Under the pieces are notes generated by a model. The model worked only from the letters and a program-made list of their open reading frames with translations, ran no database searches and was not told the origin of the DNA. The translations under genes and the position numbers were made by a program. Of a stretch of DNA of 64,000 nucleotides, positions 12,750-22,334 are shown in pieces. The stretch comes from Lactarius indigo (lineage: Eukaryota > Basidiomycota > Agaricomycetes > Russulales > Russulaceae). The stretch's first letter is position 1. Each line of letters begins with the position of its first letter. The DNA is taken from the NCBI GenBank assembly GCA_025766275.1, contig JAFKAC010000009.1:1922001-1986000 (forward strand). Reading direction: 5' to 3'.

Positions 12750-13322
12750 CTAATCAACCTCCTCTAAGGTTTCGACGTTAGCCTAAGAAGGAAACCGGTG
12801 AGACAAAAATAAGAAATGACAACGGGTGAGAAAAAATTACCTTATTCTCCTCAATGCCACCGAGTTCCTTCACAAGGCCGTTGAAGGGGTATTGACGTGG
12901 TACGGCAGGCCGGTCGGGTGTGAGGACATAGTTGCAAAGGAAACCAAAAGCAACAAAACCGGAGACCGCGATAGCGAAGTGGTTGAGTGCGGTAGCTGGG
13001 GCGACATGAGGGATATCGGGACCCCACATGGAATGCTGCTCTTCGCGCTCATGCATCTGGTGAGAGTGTTTCAGGACGGGACTGGCCAAAAGCGAGTAAA
13101 AGAATAGTTATGTTATACCGTGTCGCCATAGTTGCGTCTCATCTGTGTGTCCCACCAGCCGTGAGGAGGTAGGGATTGCCTCGATTCGTTGGGTAATTGG
13201 GGATACCCATTCAGTTGTGGATCAACCTCTTTCTGTGTGGCAGCCGAGTATGTTCGCGTTCGCGAGACAGTTTGGGTGCGTGTACGGAGAGCAAGTCTCG
13301 CTCCTACTGCGCGCAGGCTCAT
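12750..13322 (-). CDS. NDUFB8: NADH:ubiquinone oxidoreductase subunit NDUFB8 (mitochondrial complex I)
   Basis: Accessory membrane-arm subunit of complex I. Three exons (13119-13322, 12841-13056, 12750-12782). It opens with an Arg-rich mitochondrial presequence (MSLRAVGARLALRTRTQTVS). Then comes the conserved DPQLNGYPQLPNESRQSLPP and GWWDTQMRRNYGDT, joined across the first intron to MHEREEQHSMWGPDIP. A single membrane helix follows (ALNHFAIAVSGFVAFGFLCN). The splice acceptor at 13057 is chosen because it keeps phase and gives the family sequence; a closer AG does not. About 160 residues. Divergent from the methyltransferase-like gene. Confidence 0.9.
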
Positions 13323-13653
13323 CGTCGTTGTTTTGTCGGGAGGGAAAGCGTCGAGGTGACCCACAGCGAGTTGGACCGGACCGGAACCGGAGCGCGGCGG
13401 GTGCAACGGACCGACCGAATGGACGCTGGATCACTACTGGACTCGGATCCGGGAACCAATTGAAGAATCCCGACGGTATCAGGGGCCTGACTACGATCGT
13501 TTTTTATTACGATTTCCGATCTGGGGCGAGCCTAAGTATCAGAAGAGTGTATTCCGGTCTCACGTCACCTTTTCATGCTATATGTAGCTTGGGGCGGATC
13601 CCCTAAGCCTCTGCGGTGAGACTCATCCTTCTCCCCTGTTTTTTTATCTCGAG
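13323..13653. promoter_or_regulatory. Shared divergent promoter region (NDUFB8 / methyltransferase-like)
   Basis: 331 bp separates the two start codons. A T-run lies just before the right-hand start. No specific binding site is claimed. Confidence 0.35.
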
Positions 13654-15633
13654 ATGTTCCCTACTAAAAACTCTAAACACCCCGTTGTCGCCATCGCCAA
13701 AGATATCCATTCGAATGTCGCTCTGTATCACGACATGGGCTATGGCCTTCCCAAAACTCTCTCCCAGAGGAGGCGTACCTTCCGTCTGCCGATAGTTTAT
13801 TCCAACTCGCTGGCCGATTTGTGCGTCCCGTCTCACACTTGGATTTGGTTTTCCTGACTTGGTTTCCCAACAGTAATAGCTGGGACAACATGTTTATGGA
13901 ACGTTTAACCGGTGGCATCGCCATGCACAGACCGATTACCGCTCCGGCTGTTGTGCTTGCCCTAGGCAATGGCTTTGACTTCTGGGCGATTACCGCTGCG
14001 CGGGAGTGGCCTGTGGGTGTCCCCCTTTCTGCGGCTTCTATTATTGACCGTGGACGGTCGTCATAGAAATCCAGGATCACGGCGCATAGCCTCCTCGGTA
14101 TGCACAAGGACAATAATGAAATGGACGCACTATTAAAATTGCTGAACCTCACTGATCGCGTAACTTACATCCGCGGAGATCCGACGTACGCCTATCTTTT
14201 AAGCCGTTATTCTTCGTGTTGATCTGAACTCGTCGCCTGTGCAGGAGGGGACTGTGTCTTGAATACCCTAGTAATACGTTTGACATGGTACGGCTATCAT
14301 ATTGCTCTCTTAACCTTGCCGAGACCGAGGTGGGTGGACAAAGTACCTCATGCGACTCGAAGTCGTTTAGCTGATGCGCCTGAAGTGGTATGTGTTCCTA
14401 CAGGTCAGCATTCGTTCGGTCAGGGTAAGTTGACAAGAGTTCTCACGCTCGAAACGAAAATACATAGGAAGTCAATCGCGTCATGAAACCTGGGGCTGTT
14501 TTGGAGGTATGGTCATTCCAAACGGGTTGAATGCATTGAATGATGTCGCTGCATCAGGTGATTGATGAGGACCTTCTCTTCCCTGGCCATAAATCACCGG
14601 CCGCGGTCGCGGAACCAGAAGGCAGTGGACCTGGGACGCGGTGTTACCCTCCGTTGGAACTTGTTACCTCCGACTCTCGCTCCACTTTCACATCCAGTAC
14701 CCACTCTGTCGATATTAGATCCACGACAGCTCCCTCTATACTCACGTCCAGTTCACGCGACTTGAATCGCTCCGAAGGTTCCCTCTCATCGTTGCACGAC
14801 GCCTTTGACCCACTCGACCATTCAAAACTTACACGATCCTGGCGCGAGATGCTCTCCTCACGGTGGATATCAGCTAGTATCACTTCGGTTCTACCTTTTT
14901 ATCTCACTGCCATCTTCGAGACTTTCCGTGCCCTTCCTGCCCTCGATATTCTCATGTGTTCTTGTTCTTCGCTCAAGCCGTCCGCCTCTAAACACGGGTC
15001 TCATCAGCAGATGCTCGATCCCGAACCCTTCCGCCACCTTGTTCATCCCACTGTCAAGCACGACCCTGACGCTCATGTGACATGGTTACCAGCTAGCGAG
15101 GCACCCCCACACTATGTAGCTTCCAACATGTCCATGCATTTAGGGCGTATGGTCGCCATCGTCAGTGCGTGCAAGGAGGCTATTTGGGGAGCGTACAACA
15201 AGCTGTACGGTAACGACACTAGGTTACCGTATCTCAAGGGTCGGGGCGATGACGAAGAACCTGGAAAGGGGAGTATACATACCATACGAGAAGAATTCGA
15301 GCATCATTGGCTGAATTGGGAATGGTAAGTGGTCGACCGTTGTCCATTGAGGGCGAGACTCACTATGTTGGTAGCGATATGCGATCGCGCATCGATATGC
15401 GGTCCGCGATCCACACCAGTTTCCAGTGGGATTGCTCGCCATCATTGGACGAAGCAGATTCAGACCGAGTGCGATGGCTGAAGAATGTGGAACGTTCAGA
15501 AACCGGAAGGGCCACGTCAGGCCATTCCGCATCCCAGCCTGTGCAACGCGATGTGGTTCGTTGTGTAAGAGGATTCGTGGCCTGGAAGTTCGGTGGGAAT
15601 ATAGTACAGCACGGGGATGCTTGTGCTGGCTGA
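13654..15633 (+). CDS. Class I methyltransferase-fold protein with altered cofactor motifs
   Basis: Eight exons (13654-13820, 13874-14012, 14067-14185, 14245-14329, 14386-14403, 14468-14506, 14558-15324, 15375-15633) join in phase to 530 residues. The N-terminal half shows the Rossmann methyltransferase pattern: WDNMFMERLTGGIAMH, strand-1 region VVLALGNGFDFWAITAAREW, FDMVRLSYCSLNLAET, then EVNRVMKPGAVLEVIDEDLL. The usual VLDLGCGxG glycine loop is here ALGNGFD, and the acidic residue expected after strand 2 is absent (SRITAHSLL). SAM binding is therefore doubtful. The C-terminal half is Ser-rich, then a conserved block ending RCVRGFVAWKFGG. One exon is only 18 bases (WYVFLQ). Function unknown. 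Confidence 0.75.
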
Positions 15634-15763
15634 TCTAGTTGTAGTAGTTTTTATCTTATCGTTACACTACGTCATGCATCATGTCCTAATCAGGTAGCAC
15701 AGATATAATCGCATTGGCATCGGACGCACTCTTATTTCCATTCCACTCACGCTCACTCTTACC

Positions 15764-17321
15764 ATGTCTGACTCTGAAAAGACCACTTCGGCACCTGCTG
15801 CCCCACGTTCAACTGCCGAGGCTGATATCACGAAATACAAGGTACGAGCGCCTCGTCCTCAGTCGTTCAACTGATTTTTTCATATCTGGATCCTAGGCTG
15901 CAGCCGACATCGTCAATGTCGCAGTGAAACGGCTCATCGACCTATCCGTCGAAGGCGCAAGCGTATTGGATCTGTGTACCGAAGGCGACAAGCTCATTGA
16001 AGAGGGGACTAGTACCGTATATAACAAATCTGTCAAAGGAGTTAAAGTTCCCAAGGGTCCGCATCTGTCTCCTTTTCTGATCCTCGATTCTGACTGTATC
16101 AGCCATTTCGTCCATCCAGGACTCGCTTTCCCGACCAGTGTCTCATTGAACAACTGCGTTGCGCACTTTTCGCCCCTCGCGTGCGTTCTGTTCTCTCTAC
16201 CCCACCTGCGCCACCACGATCGCGCGGACTAACGATGCCCCACTTCGCCCCTCACGCTCGTGTCCAGTTCGGATCCGCTCTCAGCGCAGAAGCTCGCCAA
16301 AGGCGACGTCGTGAAACTGCATCTTGGCGCTCACATCGACGGCTTTGCTGCGATCACCGCCGAGACGATCGTCGTCGGCGCAACGCCAGAGAACCCCGTG
16401 ACGGGCCGCCGTGCGGACGCGCTACGCGCCGCGTGGACCGCTGCTGAGGTTGCGATGCGTCTCGTGCGCGTGGGGAACAAAAATTGGCAGGTAACGGAGG
16501 CGGTGGGCAAGGTGGCGGCAGCATGGGACTGCAAGCCCGTCGAAGGTAATACCATTGTTACGCCCGTTCCGTTCCTCCCGGGCGTTGCTAACGACGTGCG
16601 ACAGGCATGCTATCGTGCCAACAGACGCAAAATGTCATCGATGGAAAGAAACGTATCATTCTCAACCCAGCCGAGGGGCAGAAGAAGGATTTCGAGACTG
16701 TCACATTTGCAGAGGGCGAGGTGTACGGGATCGACATCCTTGTGTCATCGGGAGAGGATGGAAAGGTAAGAAGTCACTTTTTATGTTCGTCTGTGGGGTT
16801 TTCAACGGCGGATTAATTGCGATGGCGCAGGCGCGGCTGGAGGAGTCGAGAACGACGATCTACCAGCGCGACCATACAGTTTCGTACCAGCTCAAGATGA
16901 AAACGGCACGTGCTGTATTCTCCGAGGTACAGAAAAAAGCAGGACCTTTCCCGTTCAACGTGCGTGTGCTCGAGGATGAGAAACGTGCGCGTATGGGACT
17001 GCAAGAGGCCGTTCAACACAGTTTGGTGAAGCCATATGAGGTTGTGTACGTCTGATTTCTCCATTCATTCCCCGGAAACGCATCGTGTTGATAATGGCGA
17101 ATAGGTACACGCCGCCGAATACATTCGTCGCCGCATTCCATTTCACGATTGCGCTGCTCTCTGGTGGCCCTTCTTTACTGACACATCCGCCGGTTTGGTA
17201 CAAACCGGAACTCGTGCGAACGGAGAAGGAGCTTGAGGACGAGGAGCTGAAAGAATTGGCGACGAGGAAACTCAGAGAACCCAAGAAGAGTAAGAAGAAG
17301 ACAGAAGCAGAAGGGAAGTAA
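15764..17321 (+). CDS. Proliferation-associated protein PA2G4/EBP1-like (aminopeptidase-fold ribosome-associated factor)
   Basis: Seven exons (15764-15841, 15897-16056, 16120-16180, 16268-16545, 16605-16765, 16831-17045, 17105-17321) give 389 residues in perfect phase. It carries the inactive methionine-aminopeptidase (pita-bread) fold: [76 protein letters not shown]. The tail is Lys-rich ([15 protein letters not shown]). Homologues bind ribosomes and RNA in nucleolus and cytoplasm and lack the metal-binding set of true peptidases. S. pombe calls its homologue the 42 kDa curved-DNA-binding protein. No frame problem here. Confidence 0.93.
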
Positions 17322-17429
17322 TCTTTGGATGTGAGAAGGAGGAGGGAATAAGTGAAGGAGGTAAGATCGGATAGTAGCGATGTAAGAAGGTACAACTAGG
17401 CCACACGTGGGCCAGTATATTGACTAGGC

Positions 17430-17829
17430 CTACGGGGGTGTGGGGGGCTTCGGGGGATGTTCCGCGTTGTCAGCAAACTGGCTGATGGTGCGCACGACAA
17501 CGTCGACGTTTTCGAGGAAGGAGTTCAGGGTGAGTCGTGCCAAGCGGATGGTCAATGTGGAAAAGGACCTGGGATACGAGTGAGTGCGCGTGTTTCTGAA
17601 GCGAAAGACCGCGAGGATGTACGCTACGAGCACATCACCCTCGACACTAAGTTCACGCTTGACTGCTTGCGGCTGCAGCTCGCGATCGACCTCGATGACC
17701 TGCTTCGCGATATTGGCGTGGTCGGAATGAGCAAATGGGATGCGAACGGAGCTTTGGGTACCATCATTACCCAACAATATGACATAAAGACAGTGATTGA
17801 CCTCACATTTTATGCCATTCACCGGACAT
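17430..17829 (-). CDS. PCC1: EKC/KEOPS complex subunit Pcc1
   Basis: Small subunit of the KEOPS complex that makes t6A37 in tRNAs read by ANN codons. Three exons (17807-17829, 17623-17751, 17430-17578). The first exon encodes only MSGEWHKI before SVRIPFAHSDHANIAKQVIE. Then come VDRELQPQAVKRELSVEGDV, LVA and FSTLTIRLARLTLNSFLENV. That is the whole Pcc1 fold, followed by a short Pro-rich tail. The short first exon is supported by phase and by the family start. Divergent from the APH-like gene, with 200 bp between starts. Confidence 0.9.
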
Positions 17830-18028
17830 GGCTGGGATGTAAGTGTAGGTGTGGCGGTCTGACCCGCCCATTCCCGTGCCCGTGCCCAAGCCAAGCCCAT
17901 GCTCGTGCCCGTCCCATGGACCCATCCCCTGTTGCCACCTCAAACCCACACGTGTAACCGGGCCAGAATACCCTTTTATTCTCTTTGAACCGCTCTGTGC
18001 CCTTGCTGTACCCCTCCATCTTCTCCCC

Positions 18029-19747
18029 ATGCTTGTCGTACCAACTCTCATCCTTCCTCGTGATGAGGAGCTCGAAGTTCTCGGCCGCACCGTCGAACAG
18101 TCGTTAGGACGTTCCGTCCAGTCCATCGATGTCATCGGGAGAGGTATGTGTCCCCACATTGCACCGTCTGCGCAACGTGCTGAGCGCTCCCCCACATTTT
18201 GTAGATCCACTTAGTAGGGCAAGCCCATCGTGGCTGTGTCTGGGGATGCCACACGCTCATGACGATGGCTCGTCTTTTTTTTGTAGACGTTCTCCGTCGC
18301 TATGCAAGATGGCAACCACCTCATCGCCCGTATTGCCGACTCGCATATGCCCACTGGTATAATGGAATCAGAGGTCTTGCGCAGTCCTCACTTTTCTCGT
18401 TCATTCTAAGATTGACTTTTTTGCGAGCAGATCGCCACGATGAAGTTCGTCCACGAACGGACGTCGATCCCTGTGCCCAAAATATTGGCCTATGAACTAG
18501 ATCAGTCTCATCCCCTGGGGGCACACATACTCCTCGAAAAGGTACGACGGCCCGCGAATCTGCTCTGACTTGCAACGACGTCGATGTGCGTGATACAGGT
18601 CTCCGGCGGCGTCCGTCTGGACACCATCTTCGACGACCTCCCCGCCGAGGCGCAAAACTCCTTAGTCACGCAGCTCGCGCACTTCATGCTCGAGGCATCG
18701 CGCCTCTCCTTCCCAGCCATCGGCTCCATCATCCTCCCTCAAAGCTCCGCGGCCGACCCCGCGGCTGTTCCGCCCCTCGGCCCACTCACGCATCCATGCT
18801 TCTACGTCGACGGCCGCAACGCGCTCTCGCTCGACCGTGGGCCGTTCCCAACTGCGCGCGCGTACTTCCTCGCCTGCGCCGAGCGCGAGCGTGCCGCCAC
18901 CCGCGCGCTCTTCACATCCGGCGCCCCCGCCGGTGCAGAGTACCAGGCCCTACTTGCGGACACACACGCGCTCGTTGAGCGCGCCGTCACGTTGCTCATC
19001 GAGCTCGTGCGCAGGTGCGAGGGCCTCGATGGTGCGGATGCCGAGCTCGCACGGTACGCACTCGACTTGCACGAGCTGGGACCCAAGAACATCATCGTGG
19101 CGCCGGACGAGCCTACGCGCATCGTTGCGTCTCTCCTTAGCGCACTGGTCATGACACTTACACAGTTCCTCTTTTTAGCTCGCGGTCGTCGACTGGCAGT
19201 CTGCATCCGTACGCCCGCTCTGGCGTTGCGCGCGCACGCCGTACTGGCTCCTGCCCTCGCTCGTTGGTGACGACGACGCGCGCAAGCAGCGATTGCGCAG
19301 CGTGTTTCGCGCGGCGGTCGCGGGCGACCCGGTCTTTGCGCGTGCGGTCGACACGGACGACACGCGGCACGCGCTCGACGAGGTCGCAGAGTACGACACG
19401 TTCCGCGACGGCTTTCTGGTGTTGCCCACGCTGCAGAGCATGTACGCAGGTTTTTTCTAAAAAAAAATCTTCGGTTCTGGCTGACTGTGAATTGCAGATT
19501 GGCTACTCTTCCTGGGGAGGAGGACGTCGATGGCCTCCGTAAACTCCTCGATCCGCAGACTCTCACGGGTAGGGCAGCGCGTATATCCCTCCTCACACAT
19601 GGACCCGGCGTGCTCTCGCTCGCCACTTCGACGCCAGGCAGCCCTCTCAGCGACTCACCGGTCTCCTTCGGCTGGAATCGCAAGCTATACCGCTATTCCG
19701 TACCTGCAACGCCGCGCTATTCTGTGCCCCCGACCCCGATTGCGTGA
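18029..19747 (+). CDS. APH-family (aminoglycoside phosphotransferase-like) protein
   Basis: Protein-kinase-like fold common in expanded Agaricomycete families; substrate unknown. Visible parts: MQDGNHLIARIADSHMPTG (N-lobe Lys region absent or altered), ATMKFVHERTSIPVPKILAY, LDLHELGPKNIIV (catalytic-loop area, where the usual HxDxxxxN reads HELGPKN), and AVVDWQSASVRPLW (metal-binding Asp plus the family WQS motif). Exons: 18029-18143, 18287-18373, 18431-18541, 18599-19123, 19179-19441, 19498-19747. Exons 2-6 join in phase. Exon 1 ends one base out of phase with exon 2, so either one base is extra or a small exon is missed. The catalytic-loop Asp appears to be replaced by Glu. Confidence 0.75.
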
Positions 19748-19875
19748 CAATTGCCTAAGGAGCCACGTATGGAAGTTATTTATAGGGCTTGTTGGTGAAA
19801 TTGGTAAAATTACATTGATACTTGATCAAATACAGTATATCTCCTTCCAGTTACGTGTTCTGCTATTCGTATCTC

Positions 19876-20806
19876 ATGGATTTCAAACCCTCCCCTATTG
19901 ATCTCGCCACCACCATGGTGCCTCTACCTCAGTTCCCACTTCCTCTTCCAAACCAGCCACCTGATGGATATGGTTGTGATGCTTTTTCGACTGCCACTGC
20001 ATTTGAGACTATCATCGACCAACGAGATAAATTTCTTGGACGAAAGCGCTGCATCATCTGTCACGGTGGGTGTGATGACAGCGTAGTTCTCCAGCATAGC
20101 TACATTATTGAGGAAGTAGCGCCTGACTCTGTAAGTTGAAAATTTCGTTTGAACTCTCCTAAGGTCGATGCGCAATATAGTGACCCGGTCTCAGACTCGG
20201 AAGGTGTCATTGGATCCCTTCACGAACTGAAGAGAGTCTCCTGCATGACCCACGCAATGGCTTGCTCATGTGCGCTAACCATCGACTCCTGTTCGATGGG
20301 TATTATATCTTTATCCGCTTCTTTCCCGATGTAAGGCCGATCCGCCTTTGTGCTTTTTGAATCAAGAATTCACGAGAGAGAAACAGGTTCAGAAATATGT
20401 CCTGGTTTATTACTCTGGTCGTCCCGGACTTCAGAGTTTTCACGGTAAGGCTGTCGCTCTCGACATCAAGGACCACTACGCGTCGTCCCCTGCCTTTTTC
20501 ATACTCCACGAGATGCGCGTCCATGTATTCTACCCCTTCGCACCCCTCGATCCAGACATGCTCAAGGATAGCCCTTGGCAAGACTGGATCGAATCGGAGG
20601 CCGTATTCGATAAAGACTCGGGATCTTTCAGGCGAAACGGCCCACCGTCAGACAACAGCGTTGCTGTGCGACCTGCGATGACAGATACAGGTAGCACGTC
20701 ATCCAGCAAACTCTCGCTACCGCCGAATGCAGATGTTATCGCTGATATCCTAGCTGGGACGCGTGTCATGCCATGGTGGAAGGCCTGCGAGGAGGGCATG
20801 AACTAG
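19876..20806 (+). CDS. HNH nuclease-domain protein
   Basis: Three exons (start 19876 or 19915 to 20130, 20164-20330, 20387-20806). Opening PDGYGCDAFSTATAFE is typical of Agaricomycete HNH proteins. CIICHGGCDDSVVLQHSYII gives the zinc Cys pair and the His. HDPRNGLLMCANHRLLFDGY gives the HNH core, followed by YIFIRFFPD. A Gly-rich FHGKAVALD block and a Ser-rich tail follow. Inside exon 2 the frame shifts between SDSEG and WIPSRTEESLLHDPRN, with one base seemingly missing near 20200-20215. If real, the HNH half would not be translated. Role unknown; many such proteins are abundant in these fungi. Confidence 0.72.
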
Positions 20807-21323
20807 ACTGGCATGGCAGATGAAAGACACTCAAAAAGTAGATCTCCATTGGCGTAGAGCATCCTGGACCCGATGTAGACATCCTTTTGTTATCATACTG
20901 TACGAGTAGTGGGATGGAATCTTCGACGCCAAGAGCCTCCAAATGTAGACCTAATGCAGAATTTTCGTCATCTCTTCCATTTCTGCCACCATTAGCACCC
21001 ATGAGCAGTCATGCAGTCATGATTCAAGAAAAATGGAAGAAAAAAAAGATCTAGATGTCCACAGAGTGTCTGTTAGAGGCACTGGCGCCCCATAAACATA
21101 AGAGCGCTGAACGTTGGACCGCCACTTGGACGTGCGTTGCGCGAACCGACAACGAAAAAAATAATAATCTAACACCACGTACAAGAAGTGAAGAAATTAA
21201 TAATACGAAAAGAACCGTGGATCCTGCGGGTGAAGCGTAACATCGGGCGTTAGAGTTGGAAGGTGGTATACAAGGAGTACATGTGGCATCATTGCGTAAA
21301 TTTGAAAATGGTATCTGGGGACT
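20807..21323. other. Convergent intergenic stretch
   Basis: AT-richer spacer between the 3' ends of the HNH gene and a GPI-anchored protein gene. It holds short A-runs and no convincing gene or repeat. Confidence 0.45.
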
Positions 21324-22132
21324 TCAATGGGTAACAAGGACAAAGGCGAGACCGACTATGCCCAGAAGGACGGTGGGAATGAGGGGGACACGATGGACAG
21401 ACAAGGCATGGTTACTGCCGCCAACGCCCGCAGAACCGCTGCCAGTAGTCGAAGAAGGTTGGGCGCTCGAAGAGCTAGAAGATTAATTGAAGTGGGGGTA
21501 GTACGGACAGAGGAGCGGGGCCACATACGAGTAGTGCGGGGAAGACTGGTTATTGGCGAAGAGACAGCTAGTGTTATTGCTCGGTCTGACAGCGATCTAA
21601 AAAACGAGCGCGGGATCAATTTGAAAATATCGTTCCGCCAGATTTAGATAGCGGAAAAAACGCCACATACGGATCCTGACCAGGCCTCTTCACCCTCAGC
21701 ATCCTCAATAGAGATCATCACGTTCCAGCCGCTGGGAATGGTGACGTTCCATGAGAGGGAAGTGGAATTGTGGTCGCCCAAGTCGGTGCTAATGAGGTCG
21801 CGATTAGGAAAGTGCGGAAGATTAGCGGGACTATCGGGAAGAACTCACACTTCTTCGCCGCATGGGTCCGTCTGGTTGACGATGATGACGTTGTAGGGGG
21901 CTTTGGTCTGTTCCCATGAAAACTGAGCGAGGGCACACTGTGGCGTCGTTTCGTCGATCAGAGAAAAAAAAAAGTCAAAGGGTTAGATCAGAACGGGGCG
22001 CAAGGGGCGTGGAGCTCGATGTTAGGTTACCTGAGTAAACACGGGAGTCTGAACTGAAAACTCGGCGTAGACTGCGCGGGTTGCGAGTAGGGAAAAGAGA
22101 AGGACGGAAATGAGCGTAGGAATGGGATGCAT
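21324..22132 (-). CDS. Secreted GPI-anchored surface protein (Ser/Thr-rich family)
   Basis: Five exons (22031-22132, 21849-21937, 21671-21788, 21529-21596, 21324-21474). It begins with a signal peptide (MHPIPTLISVLLFSLLATRA) and then FSVQTPVFTQCALAQFSW. The beta-sandwich-like domain has an NVT sequon (SLSWNVTIPSG) and two conserved Cys. The tail is Ser-rich with a hydrophobic end (VPLIPTVLLGIVGLAFVLVT), as expected for GPI addition. Same layout as the gene at 59286-60328. It probably sits on the cell wall or plasma membrane; function unknown. Confidence 0.78.
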
Positions 22133-22334
22133 CCTGTGTTTCTTTACAAAAGAAACGCAGGAAGAGAAACGGGGGAGCAGGTGGGGGAGAAGCGAAGCAA
22201 GCGGTAGGGATGAAAGAGGATAATTAAAAGGTCGTTGCTGCCACCATCGCTCAGGCTACCGGGTTTCCCACGTCTTCACGACCAGAAGTATTATTATACA
22301 GGGAGGCAGACATAGCGGACAAACAAGCATAATT

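Noticed and set aside
17457..17957. Plus-strand open frame over Pcc1
   Set aside because: The minus strand carries the Pcc1 family sequence with good splice sites.
18802..19683. 293-codon minus-strand open frame
   Set aside because: Lies opposite the APH-like exon and is Arg/Ser/Ala-rich, typical of a GC-rich antisense shadow.
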